Assembly (NCBI GenBank): GCA_029859485.1
Contig: JAOUDB010000001.1
Span: forward strand, 1-31,359
From: Desulfuromonadales bacterium
Lineage (GTDB): Bacteria > Desulfobacterota > Desulfuromonadia > Desulfuromonadales > BM103
Length of the DNA: 31,359 nt
Reading direction: 5' to 3'
Part shown: positions 1-7,818 of the stretch, piece after piece
Position numbering within the stretch: the stretch's first letter is position 1
How the letters are laid out: the number at the start of each line of letters is the position of its first letter
Program-made: the position numbers and the translations under genes
Notes under the pieces: model-generated
Database searches by the model: none
What the model saw: only the letters and a program-made list of their open reading frames with translations
What the model was told of the DNA's origin: nothing

Positions 1-423
1 GAGGCGTTGGATCGGGTCAGTGAGAAACTGGCGGTGCCGATGAGCCGTATCCAACACATCACCACCTTTTACAAGACCTTTAGCCTCACGCCTAAGGGAC
101 GTCATGAGATCCACGTCTGCATGGGAACCGCCTGTCACGTGCGTGGCGCCCAGGATATCCTCGCTACGGTCGAGGAGGTGACGGGGGTCGGGCCGGGTGA
201 AACCGATCCGGATCTGCAATTCAGTGTCGAGACGGTCAGTTGTCTCGGGTGCTGCGCCCTGGGGCCGGTTATCGTCGTCGACGGTGAATATCACGGCAAC
301 GTCGAAAAAGCCGAGACAGCAGAAGTGCTGAATAAGTTGAAGCTGGTCGAGACGGCAGAAACCCTGGAAAAATTGAAGAGTGCGGAGTCGTCTGAAGTTG
401 TGAACCTTTGCGCCTGCCAGTGA
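1..423 (+). CDS. NuoE-like [2Fe-2S] thioredoxin-fold subunit, 5'-truncated by the window edge
   Basis: This is the 24-kDa (NuoE/HoxE/HndA-type) subunit that relays electrons between a NuoF-type flavoprotein and other iron-sulfur subunits. The frame is open to base 1 and the usual N-terminal helical part is missing, so the start lies upstream; a TTG at 7 is probably internal. Visible family marks are a 'VPMSRIQHITTFY' stretch followed by the four cluster cysteines as C-x4-C (CMGTAC) and C-x3-C (CLGCC), then GPVIVVDG. The stop at 421-423 is followed closely by a NuoF-like gene, so the two form one operon. An odd feature is a C-terminal tail of three imperfect 12-residue units ending in CACQ, beyond the normal end of the domain. 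The enzyme partner (formate dehydrogenase, hydrogenase or benzoyl-CoA reductase type) is not visible. Confidence 0.88.
   Translation, partial: EALDRVSEKLAVPMSRIQHITTFYKTFSLTPKGRHEIHVCMGTACHVRGAQDILATVEEVTGVGPGETDPDLQFSVETVSCLGCCALGPVIVVDGEYHGNVEKAETAEVLNKLKLVETAETLEKLKSAESSEVVNLCACQ
313..420 (+). repeat. Three imperfect 36-bp in-frame repeats at the end of the NuoE-like gene
   Basis: Bases 313-348, 349-384 and 385-420 encode ETAEVLNKLKLV, ETAETLEKLKSA and ESSEVVNLCACQ. The first two units are close copies and the third is diverged. The third unit ends at the last codon before the stop. The first two have an amphipathic helical look. This suggests a short tandem duplication that lengthened the C-terminus; a function is not known. 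Confidence 0.6.
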
Positions 424-434
424 GGATTTTGAAT

Positions 435-2330
435 ATGCCCAAGATCAATACACCCTATGAATTAGAAGCTTTCCGTCAGGAGATTCTCTCCCAGCGGGAT
501 GCGGATAAGCCTTGTATTACCCTCTGCTCTGGCAGCGCCTGTCATGCGACCGGCAGCAATAAGGTTTCGACGGCCATTGAGCAGGAAATAGAAGCACAGG
601 GTGTTGTGGCCGATGTCAGCTTCAGACGTACTGGTTGCCACGGCTTCTGCGAACAGGGGCCGATCGTGGTTATCTATCCTCAGGGGATCTGTTACCTCAA
701 AGTCCAGCCTGAAGATATCGCCGAGATCATCTCGGAGACAATCAAGGAGAATAAGATTGTCGAAAGGCTGATTTACGTCGATCCAAACAGCGGTGAGAAA
801 ACGACCCTTGAAGAGGATATTCCCTTCTATAAGAACCAGGAGCGACTGATCCTTGGCTCCAACCTGAAAATCGATCCGAAGAATCTGGATGATTATCTGG
901 CCGTCGGTGGCTACCAGGCCCTGGCGAAGGCTCTCTTCGAGATGACTCCGGAGCAGGTCGTTGGTGAAGTGAAAGACGCCAAACTGCGCGGTCGCGGTGG
1001 CGCCGGTTTCCCGTCAGGAGTTAAGTGGGACTTTGCCCGTAAGGCCCCGGGTGATCAGAAATATGTTGTAGTCAATTGCGATGAGGGCGATCCGGGAGCT
1101 TATATGGACCGCTCGGTAATGGAAGGAAATCCTTTCGCCGTGCTTGAGGGTCTGATGATTGGTGCCTATGCCATTGGCGCCAATGAGGGCTATGTATACG
1201 TTCGCCAGGAATATCCCTTAGCAGTACAGAACCTGGAGATCGCCATCAAGAAAGCGGAAGAGTACGGTTTTCTCGGTGAGAATATCCTTGGTTCCGGTTT
1301 CAATTTTATCGTCAAGGTGCATCGCGGTGCCGGCGCTTTTATCTGCGGCGAGGAGACCTCGTTGCTCAACTCGCTGGAAGGCAAACCCGGCGAACCGAAT
1401 GCCAGGCCACCTTTCCCTGCGACCAGGGGGTTGTGGGGCAAACCAACCAACATCAACAATGTCGAGACCTGGGCCAATATCCCGCTGGTGATCAACCAGG
1501 GAGCCAAGGCGTTCAGTTCCATCGGCACCGAAGGCAGTAAAGGCACAAAGATTTTCTCCCTGGTTGGCAAGGTCAACAACACCGGCCTGGTTGAAGTACC
1601 GATGGGTGCCACCCTGCGAGATATTATATTCAAAATCGGTGGTGGAGTTCCTGGTGGTAAGGAGTTCAAGGCTGTGCAGACCGGCGGTCCTTCCGGGGGT
1701 TGTCTTCCGGAAAGCCTACTCGATACCAAGGTTGACTTCGACGAGCTGAGCAAGGCTGGCGCCATGATGGGGTCAGGCGGGATGATCGTCATGGATGAGG
1801 ATACCTGCTTGGTTGATATTGCCAGGTACTTCCTCGAATTCTTGAGTGATGAATCGTGCGGTAAGTGTACTCCATGCCGAGAAGGTATTCGGCAGATGCT
1901 CAAAATCCTGACCAATATGACCAAAGGGTTAGGGCAGGATGGCGATATCGATCTGCTCCTGGAACTGGCTGAAACCACCCAGGGTTCGTCCATGTGCGCC
2001 CTGGGTAAAACTGCCCCCAACCCTGTCCTCAGCACCTTGAACCATTTCAGAGATGAATATGAAGCACACATCAATCAGCAAAGATGTCCGTCGCTCTCCT
2101 GCAAGGAATTGATCGATTTTTATATCGAACCGGAAAAGTGCAAGGGCTGCGGAGCGTGTTTCCGCAAGTGTCCGGCGGATGCAATCACGGGAGAGAAGAA
2201 GCAGGTGCATGTGATCGATCAGGATAAGTGCACCAAGTGCAGAGGTTGTGTTGAGGTTTGTCCGGCAGCTTTTGATGCAGTGAGAATTTTGTCCGGGGAG
2301 TCGGCACCAACTGCCGAAACACTAGGATAA
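435..2330 (+). CDS. NuoF-like NAD(P)H-binding flavoprotein with N-terminal [2Fe-2S] and C-terminal ferredoxin domains
   Basis: This is a diaphorase subunit of the HndC/HymB/HydB/NuoF group that exchanges electrons between NAD(H), FMN and iron-sulfur clusters. At 631 residues it is longer than plain NuoF (about 430). Domains in order are: an N-terminal thioredoxin-like [2Fe-2S] domain (CSGSACHATG and CHGFCEQGP, residues about 31-75); the NADH/FMN core with GRGGAGFPSG, NCDEGDPGAYMDR and GAGAFICGEETSL; the N3 [4Fe-4S] motif ESCGKCTPCREG; and a C-terminal two-cluster ferredoxin domain (CKGCGACFRKCP and CTKCRGCVEVCP). The ATG at 435 is chosen because GAGGA lies 8 bases upstream; a TTG at 408 is in frame but overlaps the previous gene. 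The architecture is that of soluble NAD-linked hydrogenases, formate dehydrogenases and some bifurcating complexes, not of respiratory complex I. Confidence 0.93.
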   Translation: MPKINTPYELEAFRQEILSQRDADKPCITLCSGSACHATGSNKVSTAIEQEIEAQGVVADVSFRRTGCHGFCEQGPIVVIYPQGICYLKVQPEDIAEIISETIKENKIVERLIYVDPNSGEKTTLEEDIPFYKNQERLILGSNLKIDPKNLDDYLAVGGYQALAKALFEMTPEQVVGEVKDAKLRGRGGAGFPSGVKWDFARKAPGDQKYVVVNCDEGDPGAYMDRSVMEGNPFAVLEGLMIGAYAIGANEGYVYVRQEYPLAVQNLEIAIKKAEEYGFLGENILGSGFNFIVKVHRGAGAFICGEETSLLNSLEGKPGEPNARPPFPATRGLWGKPTNINNVETWANIPLVINQGAKAFSSIGTEGSKGTKIFSLVGKVNNTGLVEVPMGATLRDIIFKIGGGVPGGKEFKAVQTGGPSGGCLPESLLDTKVDFDELSKAGAMMGSGGMIVMDEDTCLVDIARYFLEFLSDESCGKCTPCREGIRQMLKILTNMTKGLGQDGDIDLLLELAETTQGSSMCALGKTAPNPVLSTLNHFRDEYEAHINQQRCPSLSCKELIDFYIEPEKCKGCGACFRKCPADAITGEKKQVHVIDQDKCTKCRGCVEVCPAAFDAVRILSGESAPTAETLG

Positions 2331-2335
2331 TCATT

Positions 2336-2959
2336 ATGAGCGAAATCAATTTACAGATAGATGGAAAAAAAGTAACCGCCAGCGAAGGCATGACCATCCT
2401 TGATGCGGCCCGCAGTGTGGACATCTCTATTCCCACCCTTTGTGACCACGAAAAGCTGCACCCCTACGGTGCCTGCCGGGTCTGCACGGTTGAGGCGGAT
2501 GCCCACGAAAGGACAAGCCTCCTCGCCGCTTGTCAGCACCCGGTGGAAGAAGGCCTGGTGGTCAGAACCAGAACAGAACAGGTCGATAGGATTCGCAAGA
2601 TGCTTCTGGAGCAGATGCTGGCGCACGCTCCTGATTCTGAGCAGATAAACGAGCTGGCCAATATCTATGGCGCAGACCGCGATCGCTTTGAGAAAGAGGC
2701 CAACTTCTGCATCCTCTGCGGCCTCTGTGTGAGGTACTGTGCCGAGATCAAACACAAGCATGCCATCAGTTTCTTTGACCGCGGTGCAAAGCGGGAGATT
2801 GCTTTCATCCCGGATATCGCTGTCAGAGAATGCTGGGATTGCAAAGAATGTTTTCCCCTCTGCCCTACCTCGGCACTGCAAGCTGCATATGTTTTAACTG
2901 AAGCCTTGCTTACTCCTCCAGAGCCACCCAGCTCATGCGGAGGCTGCTCGAGTAAGTAA
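2336..2959 (+). CDS. Short NuoG/HoxU-like [2Fe-2S]/[4Fe-4S] electron-transfer subunit
   Basis: This is a 207-residue iron-sulfur protein that would pass electrons between the NuoEF-like diaphorase and a catalytic subunit. The N-terminus is a plant-type [2Fe-2S] ferredoxin domain (CDHEKLHPYGACRVC and a later AACQHP). The C-terminal part has two [4Fe-4S] motifs (CILCGLCVRYC and CWDCKECFPLCP). The usual His-Cys3 cluster segment of NuoG between them is not recognisable; the place reads AHAPDSEQ without cysteines. The protein ends where full-length NuoG would continue into a molybdopterin-binding domain, so it resembles the separate small subunit of NAD-linked hydrogenases or formate dehydrogenases. 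It starts 5 bases after the NuoF-like stop, with AGGAT upstream. The C-terminal SSCGGCSSK tail is Cys-rich. Confidence 0.87.
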   Translation: MSEINLQIDGKKVTASEGMTILDAARSVDISIPTLCDHEKLHPYGACRVCTVEADAHERTSLLAACQHPVEEGLVVRTRTEQVDRIRKMLLEQMLAHAPDSEQINELANIYGADRDRFEKEANFCILCGLCVRYCAEIKHKHAISFFDRGAKREIAFIPDIAVRECWDCKECFPLCPTSALQAAYVLTEALLTPPEPPSSCGGCSSK

Positions 2960-2997
2960 ATGCTATCGGTTGTCCGCTATGGGGGAGATTGCTGAGA

Positions 2998-3780
2998 ATG
3001 ATGGAAGAACCATCCACCCGTAAAATTGTCCGTGTTGTTGATGGACAAAGTGAACAGTCCGAACGCAAAGTCGTTACGGAGTATCCACTGCGCCTGCGGG
3101 TTAATGATCGTGATCTGGCGACTCTGGTATGCTCACCGCACCAGCTCAATTTTCTGCTCGCCGGTTTCTTTCGTCTGCAGGGATTCATCAATAGCCTTGA
3201 CGATATTCTCTCTATGGGGGTCTGCGATGATTATGGCCTGGCCGAACTCCGTATCCGTACTGAATTGCCGGAACGACTGCAACCAACTTTGACATCCGGT
3301 TGCGGCACAGGGATTGCCTACAACCTTCCGCAAAACCTGCTCGACTTTTCACTGAAGCGTTCCCGCAGCTACCAAAGCGATTCGTTGTTCCGACTGATGA
3401 AGGATTTGCAGGGGCTGACCGAACAATATCGTAGCCACGGTGGCATTCACTCTGCTGCTATCGGAGATGATGAGAGTCTGTTGCTCCATGCCGAAGATAT
3501 CGGACGTCACAATACTCTCGATCGGCTAGCTGGTGAAGCTCTCTTTAAAAATATCGGACTTCAGGACAAGATGTTGGTCACCTCCGGCCGGGTTTCCACC
3601 GAGATGGTCGCCAAGGCGGCACGTATTGGTATTGGTTTGATCGCCTCGAGGACCTCGCCAACAGACAAAGCCATTGAACTCTGCGAGCAAGCCGGGATCA
3701 CCATGGTCGGTTACCTGCGTGGCCGCAACATGGAAATCTACAGTCATCCGCAACAGTTGCAGCTGTCGGATAGCCGTTAA
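2998..3780 (+). CDS. fdhD: FdhD-family sulfur carrier for formate dehydrogenase-type molybdo/tungsto-enzymes
   Basis: FdhD takes sulfur from the cysteine desulfurase and delivers it to the Mo/W-bis-pterin cofactor of formate dehydrogenase-type enzymes in the cytoplasm. Family marks are TEYPLRLRVND near the N-terminus, LAGFFRLQGFI, ALHAEDIGRHNTLDRLAGEAL-type sequence (here LLHAEDIGRHNTLDRL), TSGRVSTEMVAKAARIG, and a C-terminal GYLRGRNMEIY. The E. coli protein has a CxxC pair in a TSGCGVCG-like loop. Here the loop is TSGCGTG, so only one of the two cysteines (C102) remains. The ATG at 2998 is preferred because GGGGGAG (2981-2987) lies 10 bases upstream; an ATG at 3001 follows at once. Its place directly after the NuoEFG-like genes implies that the module serves a molybdenum or tungsten enzyme. 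Confidence 0.9.
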   Translation: MMEEPSTRKIVRVVDGQSEQSERKVVTEYPLRLRVNDRDLATLVCSPHQLNFLLAGFFRLQGFINSLDDILSMGVCDDYGLAELRIRTELPERLQPTLTSGCGTGIAYNLPQNLLDFSLKRSRSYQSDSLFRLMKDLQGLTEQYRSHGGIHSAAIGDDESLLLHAEDIGRHNTLDRLAGEALFKNIGLQDKMLVTSGRVSTEMVAKAARIGIGLIASRTSPTDKAIELCEQAGITMVGYLRGRNMEIYSHPQQLQLSDSR

Positions 3781-3797
3781 CTGGTGGAAGGTTGACG

Positions 3798-3828
3798 TTG
3801 ATTCTGTTTTTTTTTGTTGGCTTATAAT
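3798..3828 (+). promoter_or_regulatory. Candidate sigma-70-type promoter with a T9 tract in the spacer
   Basis: A perfect TATAAT lies at 3823-3828 and a TTGATT at 3798-3803, separated by 19 bases that contain nine consecutive T (3807-3815). It sits between the fdhD stop and the small ribbon-helix-helix gene and would drive that gene and perhaps the acyl-CoA dehydrogenase. The spacing is 2 bases longer than the ideal, so this is a candidate only. Confidence 0.4.
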
Positions 3829-3874
3829 TGTCGACTGTCGTAATGCATTATCTAAAGGAAAGGGGCTTTTAGCC

Positions 3875-4036
3875 ATGGCACGACATTCAGATGACCCGGT
3901 GAGACATATCGTCACATTTCGGGTGAACAATGAAGAGAAACTGTTGTTAGAGCAGTTGGCGAAATTGTCCGGTCGCACTGTCTCCGACTTTGTGCGTCGG
4001 AATTTGGATCTGTCAAGAGAACATGACACCCCTTAA
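3875..4036 (+). CDS. Small ribbon-helix-helix (CopG/Arc-type) protein
   Basis: This 53-residue protein has the pattern of a ribbon-helix-helix DNA-binding domain: a short polar strand (HIVTFRVNNEEK), a first helix (LLLEQLAKLSG) and a second helix beginning RTVSDFVRRNLDL. The size fits a stand-alone MetJ/Arc-fold regulator or an antitoxin-type protein. AAAGGAAAGGGG (3854-3865) is a good ribosome binding site about 9 bases before the ATG. No toxin-like partner gene is adjacent. It lies 68 bases upstream of the acyl-CoA dehydrogenase and could regulate it; that role is inferred from position only. Confidence 0.68.
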   Translation: MARHSDDPVRHIVTFRVNNEEKLLLEQLAKLSGRTVSDFVRRNLDLSREHDTP

Positions 4037-4104
4037 AGTCAACGATTACAGCTACAAATGCTTTGATGGTGAATTCTAGCCACTCCTGGATATCAAGGGG
4101 TTTG

Positions 4105-5883
4105 ATGAGTATGACAAACGAGGGAATGGTTAAAGGTGGGGAGTTTCTGCTTCGTGAAGCACTCGGTTCAGAGATCTTTACTCCAGAAGACTTCACTTCG
4201 GAACAGCGCCAAATTGCCGATACCACTGAAACTTTTGTTAAAAACGAGATTTTTCCTGCTCTGGAGCAAATGGAAGGGCAGGATTTTGCTCTGGTTGTCG
4301 AAAAAATGCGACGCTGCGCTGAACTCGGTCTTTTCCTGATTGATATCCCAGAAGAGTTTGGCGGATTGGAGTTGGATAAGGCGACCAGCATGCTGGTTGC
4401 GGAAAAGATTGGCCCGACCGGTTCTTTTGCCATCACTTCCAGTGGCCAGACAGGCATCGGTTCACTTCCCCTAGTCTATTATGGTACGGCAGAGCAGAAG
4501 CAAAAATATCTGGAAAAGCTTACCACTGCTGAGTGGGTCGGTGCCTATTGCCTGACTGAACCTGACTGCGGCAGCGATCCTCTGAGCGCCCGAACGACTG
4601 CGACCCTCTCAGAGGATGGGACCTGTTATCTTCTCAATGGAGTCAAGCAGTTCATTACCAACGCGGCCTTTGCTGATTTATTCACAGTCTTTGCCAAGAT
4701 TGAAGGTCAGCACTTTTCAGCTTTTCTTGTCGAACGCAGCATGCCTGGTCTCTCTATCGGTAATGAAGAGAAAAAGATGGGTCTTAAAGGGACCTCGACC
4801 GCCCAGGTTGTTCTTGACAACGTTCGTGTCCCGGTTGAGAACCTGCTCGGCGAGGCAGGAAAAGGGCACAAAATTGCTTTCAATGTTCTTAATATTGGTA
4901 GGCTGAAACTGTCCGCCACGGTAGTCGGTGCCGCCAAGGGTGCTTTTTCCGAAGCGGCAAGCTACGCCGTTGAGCGCAAACAGTTTGGACAACCTCTGTC
5001 GAGTTTTGGTGCCATCCGCGAGAAGCTTGCCGATATGGCCGGTTCTCTCTTTGCAGCTGAATCGCTGCTTTATCGGGTAGCCGGATTACTGGATGAGCGG
5101 ATTGCGACTCTCGACCGGGAAGGGGATGACTACTACGAGCGTTATCAGAAAGCGATCGAAGAATATGCTGGCGAGTGCGCTATCGCCAAGGTTTTCTGTA
5201 GCGAGGCTCTCTCCTTTGTGGCGGATGAAGCGCTGCAGATTCACGGTGGCTATGGTTACATCAAGGACTACCAGGTTGAGCGTTACTACCGGGATGCGCG
5301 GATCAACCGGATCTTCGAAGGCACCAACGAAATCAATCGTCTGCTGATTCCAACCCTGTTTTTTCGTCGTGCCGATGGTGGTGCACTTGACCTGTGGGAG
5401 CAGGTCAACTCAGTGCAAAGTGGCATTTGTTTCGAAAACTGTGAAGATGCTGGCGGTGACTCCTTGTTTGGGCCCGAATTCTCCTTGCTCGCCAATCAGA
5501 AGAAACTTTTCCTCTTGCTTCTGAGTGCTTTGGGTGACCGGCGGAAGGAACAGGAACTGCTGCTTGCTCTGGGTGATCTGTCCATCGCCATTTATGCCAT
5601 GGAATCCAGCCTTTTGCGGGCCGATATGATTATGCCCAGTGCGAATACCAGCGAGCAGAAAAAGGGACTTCTGCAAGCAGTTGTGCGGGTAATTGCTTTC
5701 GAAACAGCTGCGCGTTTCCAGTTAACAGCGAGCCGTTGTGCTGCTTACGGGGTTCAGGGGCCGGAGCTTGTTGCCCTGCAGAAAACCTTTGCTCGCCTTG
5801 GTACATATCCCGCTGTCGGGCTGCTCGAGGCTAAACATCTGCTGGCCGATGCTGCAACTGAGTCGGGAGCCTACCTCTTCTGA
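4105..5883 (+). CDS. Long-form acyl-CoA dehydrogenase (about 590 residues)
   Basis: This is a flavin-dependent acyl-CoA dehydrogenase that introduces an alpha,beta double bond into a CoA thioester and hands electrons to an electron-transfer flavoprotein. The core shows the standard signatures CLTEPDCGSD (FAD/substrate binding), MGLKGTSTAQV, ERKQFGQPLSSFGAIREKLADM, QIHGGYGYIKDYQVERYYRDARI and the catalytic-glutamate motif FEGTNEINR. A C-terminal extension of roughly 180 residues makes it longer than the ~380-residue short forms and similar to MmgC/ACAD9/VLCAD-like enzymes. An AAGGGG at 4095-4100 lies before ATG codons at 4105 and 4111; the first is used here, but 4111 is nearly as good. An in-frame GTG/ATG at 4063-4066 lacks a binding site. 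It lies 36 bases before an aryl-CoA ligase, so it probably oxidises the product of that ligase; the substrate is unknown. Confidence 0.9.
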   Translation: MSMTNEGMVKGGEFLLREALGSEIFTPEDFTSEQRQIADTTETFVKNEIFPALEQMEGQDFALVVEKMRRCAELGLFLIDIPEEFGGLELDKATSMLVAEKIGPTGSFAITSSGQTGIGSLPLVYYGTAEQKQKYLEKLTTAEWVGAYCLTEPDCGSDPLSARTTATLSEDGTCYLLNGVKQFITNAAFADLFTVFAKIEGQHFSAFLVERSMPGLSIGNEEKKMGLKGTSTAQVVLDNVRVPVENLLGEAGKGHKIAFNVLNIGRLKLSATVVGAAKGAFSEAASYAVERKQFGQPLSSFGAIREKLADMAGSLFAAESLLYRVAGLLDERIATLDREGDDYYERYQKAIEEYAGECAIAKVFCSEALSFVADEALQIHGGYGYIKDYQVERYYRDARINRIFEGTNEINRLLIPTLFFRRADGGALDLWEQVNSVQSGICFENCEDAGGDSLFGPEFSLLANQKKLFLLLLSALGDRRKEQELLLALGDLSIAIYAMESSLLRADMIMPSANTSEQKKGLLQAVVRVIAFETAARFQLTASRCAAYGVQGPELVALQKTFARLGTYPAVGLLEAKHLLADAATESGAYLF

Positions 5884-5919
5884 CCTGCACCATATTTATC
5901 TGATACCAGGAGGGAAACC

Positions 5920-7764
5920 TTGAGTTCTGTTGAATTTGCAGAGATCGATTTTGCTCCACCCCATGTCTCTATCGAGGGCTCCGCTGAAACCGGTTTCCTC
6001 TTTACCTCCGCTATCCCTTTGCAATCCTACCAAGAAAACCTTGGCCAGATGTTGCGGCACTGGAGCCAGCAAGCCCCTGAACGAATTTTCCTTGGTGAAC
6101 GGCAAGCCGATGGTGACTGGCGCCTGTTGAGTTACGCTGAGGTCAGTAGGCAGGCAGATGCCATCGCTCAGGCTTTAATCAACAGAAGACTGGGGCCTTA
6201 TCGGCCGGTGATGATCCTCTCTGGGAACTCTGTTGATCATGCACTGCTGATGCTTGGCTGTTTTATCGCCGGCGTACCGGTGGTTCCTGTTTCTGTCCCT
6301 TATTCTCTCCTTAGTAAAGACTATCTCAAACTTCGCTTTATCTTTGAAGAAATCTGCCCAGGAATGATCTACGTTGCAGACGCCGACATGTTTGCCGCGC
6401 CGCTTTCCAGTCTGGATCTTGCCGGGGTTGAAATTGTGGTCAGTCAGGACGGGTCGACAGAGCACTCGACAACCCCTTTCGTGGATTTACTCGAAACATC
6501 AGTGACATCGGATGTAGACCGTGCACTTGCTCAGGTTGGTGCGGAAACGGTCGTTAAAATTCTCTATACCTCCGGATCGACTGGTCAGCCAAAGGGTGTC
6601 ATTAACACTCACGGGATGCTCTGTGCCAACCAGCAGATGCTTTCACAGGTCTGGCCCTTTACAGACAAAACTCCACCGGTCCTGGTCGACTGGCTGCCAT
6701 GGAATCATACCTTTGGCGGCAACCATAATTTCAACCTGGTTCTTAAACAGGGTGGAACCCTCTATATAGACAGTGGCAAGCCTGTGCCCGGGTTAGTGGA
6801 GCAGACGGTTAAGAATCTTGCCGAAATCTCGCCGACCATTTATTTTAACGTGCCGGTCGGCTACGCCATGTTGTTGCCGCATCTTGAACAGAATGAGTCT
6901 TTAAGGAACAATTTCTTCAAAAATCTACAACTGATTTTCTATGCTGGGGCGGCACTGCCACAAGATTTGTGGGAGCGGCTGGAGCGGGTTGCCATTCAGG
7001 CAACAGGCAAGAAGGTCATTATGACTTCGTCCTGGGGCTCGACAGAAACATCGCCTTTGGCCACTGCCGCACACTTTCCCCTGCAGAAGGCAGGTGTTAT
7101 CGGGATTCCCTGTCCCGGTGTGTCTCTGAAGATGATTCCAAATGGTGATAGTTACGAACTGCGTGTTAAAGGGCCCAACGTGACGCCTGGCTATTTTCGC
7201 CGTCCCGATCTAACTGCAGCCGCTTTCGACGAGGACGGCTATTATATGATCGGCGATTCCGCCCGCTTCGTCGAGCATGATGACCCGAGCAAGGGAATTT
7301 CCTTCGATGGCCGGGTTGCTGAGGATTTCAAGCTGATGAGTGGGACCTGGGTTCGGGTTGGCCTCCTTCGTGTGGCTGCGTTGGCAGCAGTCTCGCCACT
7401 TTTGCAGTTTGCCCTTGTGACCGGTCATAATCTGGAAGATGTCGGCATTCTTGGGTGGCCGAATGTTGCAGCATGTATGAAGCTGTGCGACGATCTTGAT
7501 GAGGATGTTGCTCCGGATGTTTTGTTACAGCACCCTGCTGTGGTAGATTTCCTTCGTCAGGCATTAATCCAATTCAACTCCGAGCAGCAGGGCTCATCAA
7601 CCAGAATTGCCCGAATCTTGCTCATGAGCGAACCTCCGGACAGTGATGCAGGTGAGATCACCGACAAAGGTTACATTAACCAGCGTGCGGCACTGCAACG
7701 TCGTAAGGATCTGGTTGATCAACTCTACGCAGAGCAGCCAGGTCCCGGGGTGATCGTGCTCTGA
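5920..7764 (+). CDS. AMP-forming aryl-CoA ligase, feruloyl-CoA synthetase-like
   Basis: This enzyme activates a carboxylic acid to its CoA thioester through an acyl-adenylate. The P-loop motif YTSGSTGQPKG is at residues 216-226. The stretch VDWLPWNHTFGGNHNFN followed by a GGTLYID segment is typical of the feruloyl-CoA synthetase subgroup. SSWGSTETSP is the A5-type motif, and the C-terminal DKGYINQRA is again characteristic of feruloyl-CoA synthetases. Its length of 614 residues fits that group. The start is a TTG at 5920, chosen because a strong AGGAGGG (5908-5914) is 5 bases upstream and no ATG follows nearby. Pairing with the acyl-CoA dehydrogenase 36 bases upstream suggests degradation of a phenylpropanoid-type or related acid, which is inference from family and neighbourhood. 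Confidence 0.85.
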   Translation: MSSVEFAEIDFAPPHVSIEGSAETGFLFTSAIPLQSYQENLGQMLRHWSQQAPERIFLGERQADGDWRLLSYAEVSRQADAIAQALINRRLGPYRPVMILSGNSVDHALLMLGCFIAGVPVVPVSVPYSLLSKDYLKLRFIFEEICPGMIYVADADMFAAPLSSLDLAGVEIVVSQDGSTEHSTTPFVDLLETSVTSDVDRALAQVGAETVVKILYTSGSTGQPKGVINTHGMLCANQQMLSQVWPFTDKTPPVLVDWLPWNHTFGGNHNFNLVLKQGGTLYIDSGKPVPGLVEQTVKNLAEISPTIYFNVPVGYAMLLPHLEQNESLRNNFFKNLQLIFYAGAALPQDLWERLERVAIQATGKKVIMTSSWGSTETSPLATAAHFPLQKAGVIGIPCPGVSLKMIPNGDSYELRVKGPNVTPGYFRRPDLTAAAFDEDGYYMIGDSARFVEHDDPSKGISFDGRVAEDFKLMSGTWVRVGLLRVAALAAVSPLLQFALVTGHNLEDVGILGWPNVAACMKLCDDLDEDVAPDVLLQHPAVVDFLRQALIQFNSEQQGSSTRIARILLMSEPPDSDAGEITDKGYINQRAALQRRKDLVDQLYAEQPGPGVIVL

Positions 7765-7818
7765 TAACACGCAAGTTGCTGAATAACTACAAGGGAACTA
7801 ACTTAAGGATAGGTTGTT

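Noticed and set aside
1190..2074. Long open frame on the - strand opposite the NuoF-like gene
   Set aside because: It lies wholly antisense to a well-supported gene, has no family motifs and is explained by codon bias of the real gene.
1..3780. Calling the NuoEFG-like genes bamG, bamH and bamI, or respiratory complex I
   Set aside because: No benzoyl-CoA reductase catalytic gene is in view and other complex I subunits are absent, so only the general class can be supported.
3792..3828. TTGACG at 3792-3797 as the -35 partner of TATAAT at 3823
   Set aside because: The spacing is 25 bases, too long for a sigma-70 promoter; TTGATT at 3798 fits better.
3875..4036. Ribbon-helix-helix gene as the antitoxin of a toxin-antitoxin pair
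   Set aside because: No small toxin gene lies on either side: fdhD is upstream and an acyl-CoA dehydrogenase downstream.
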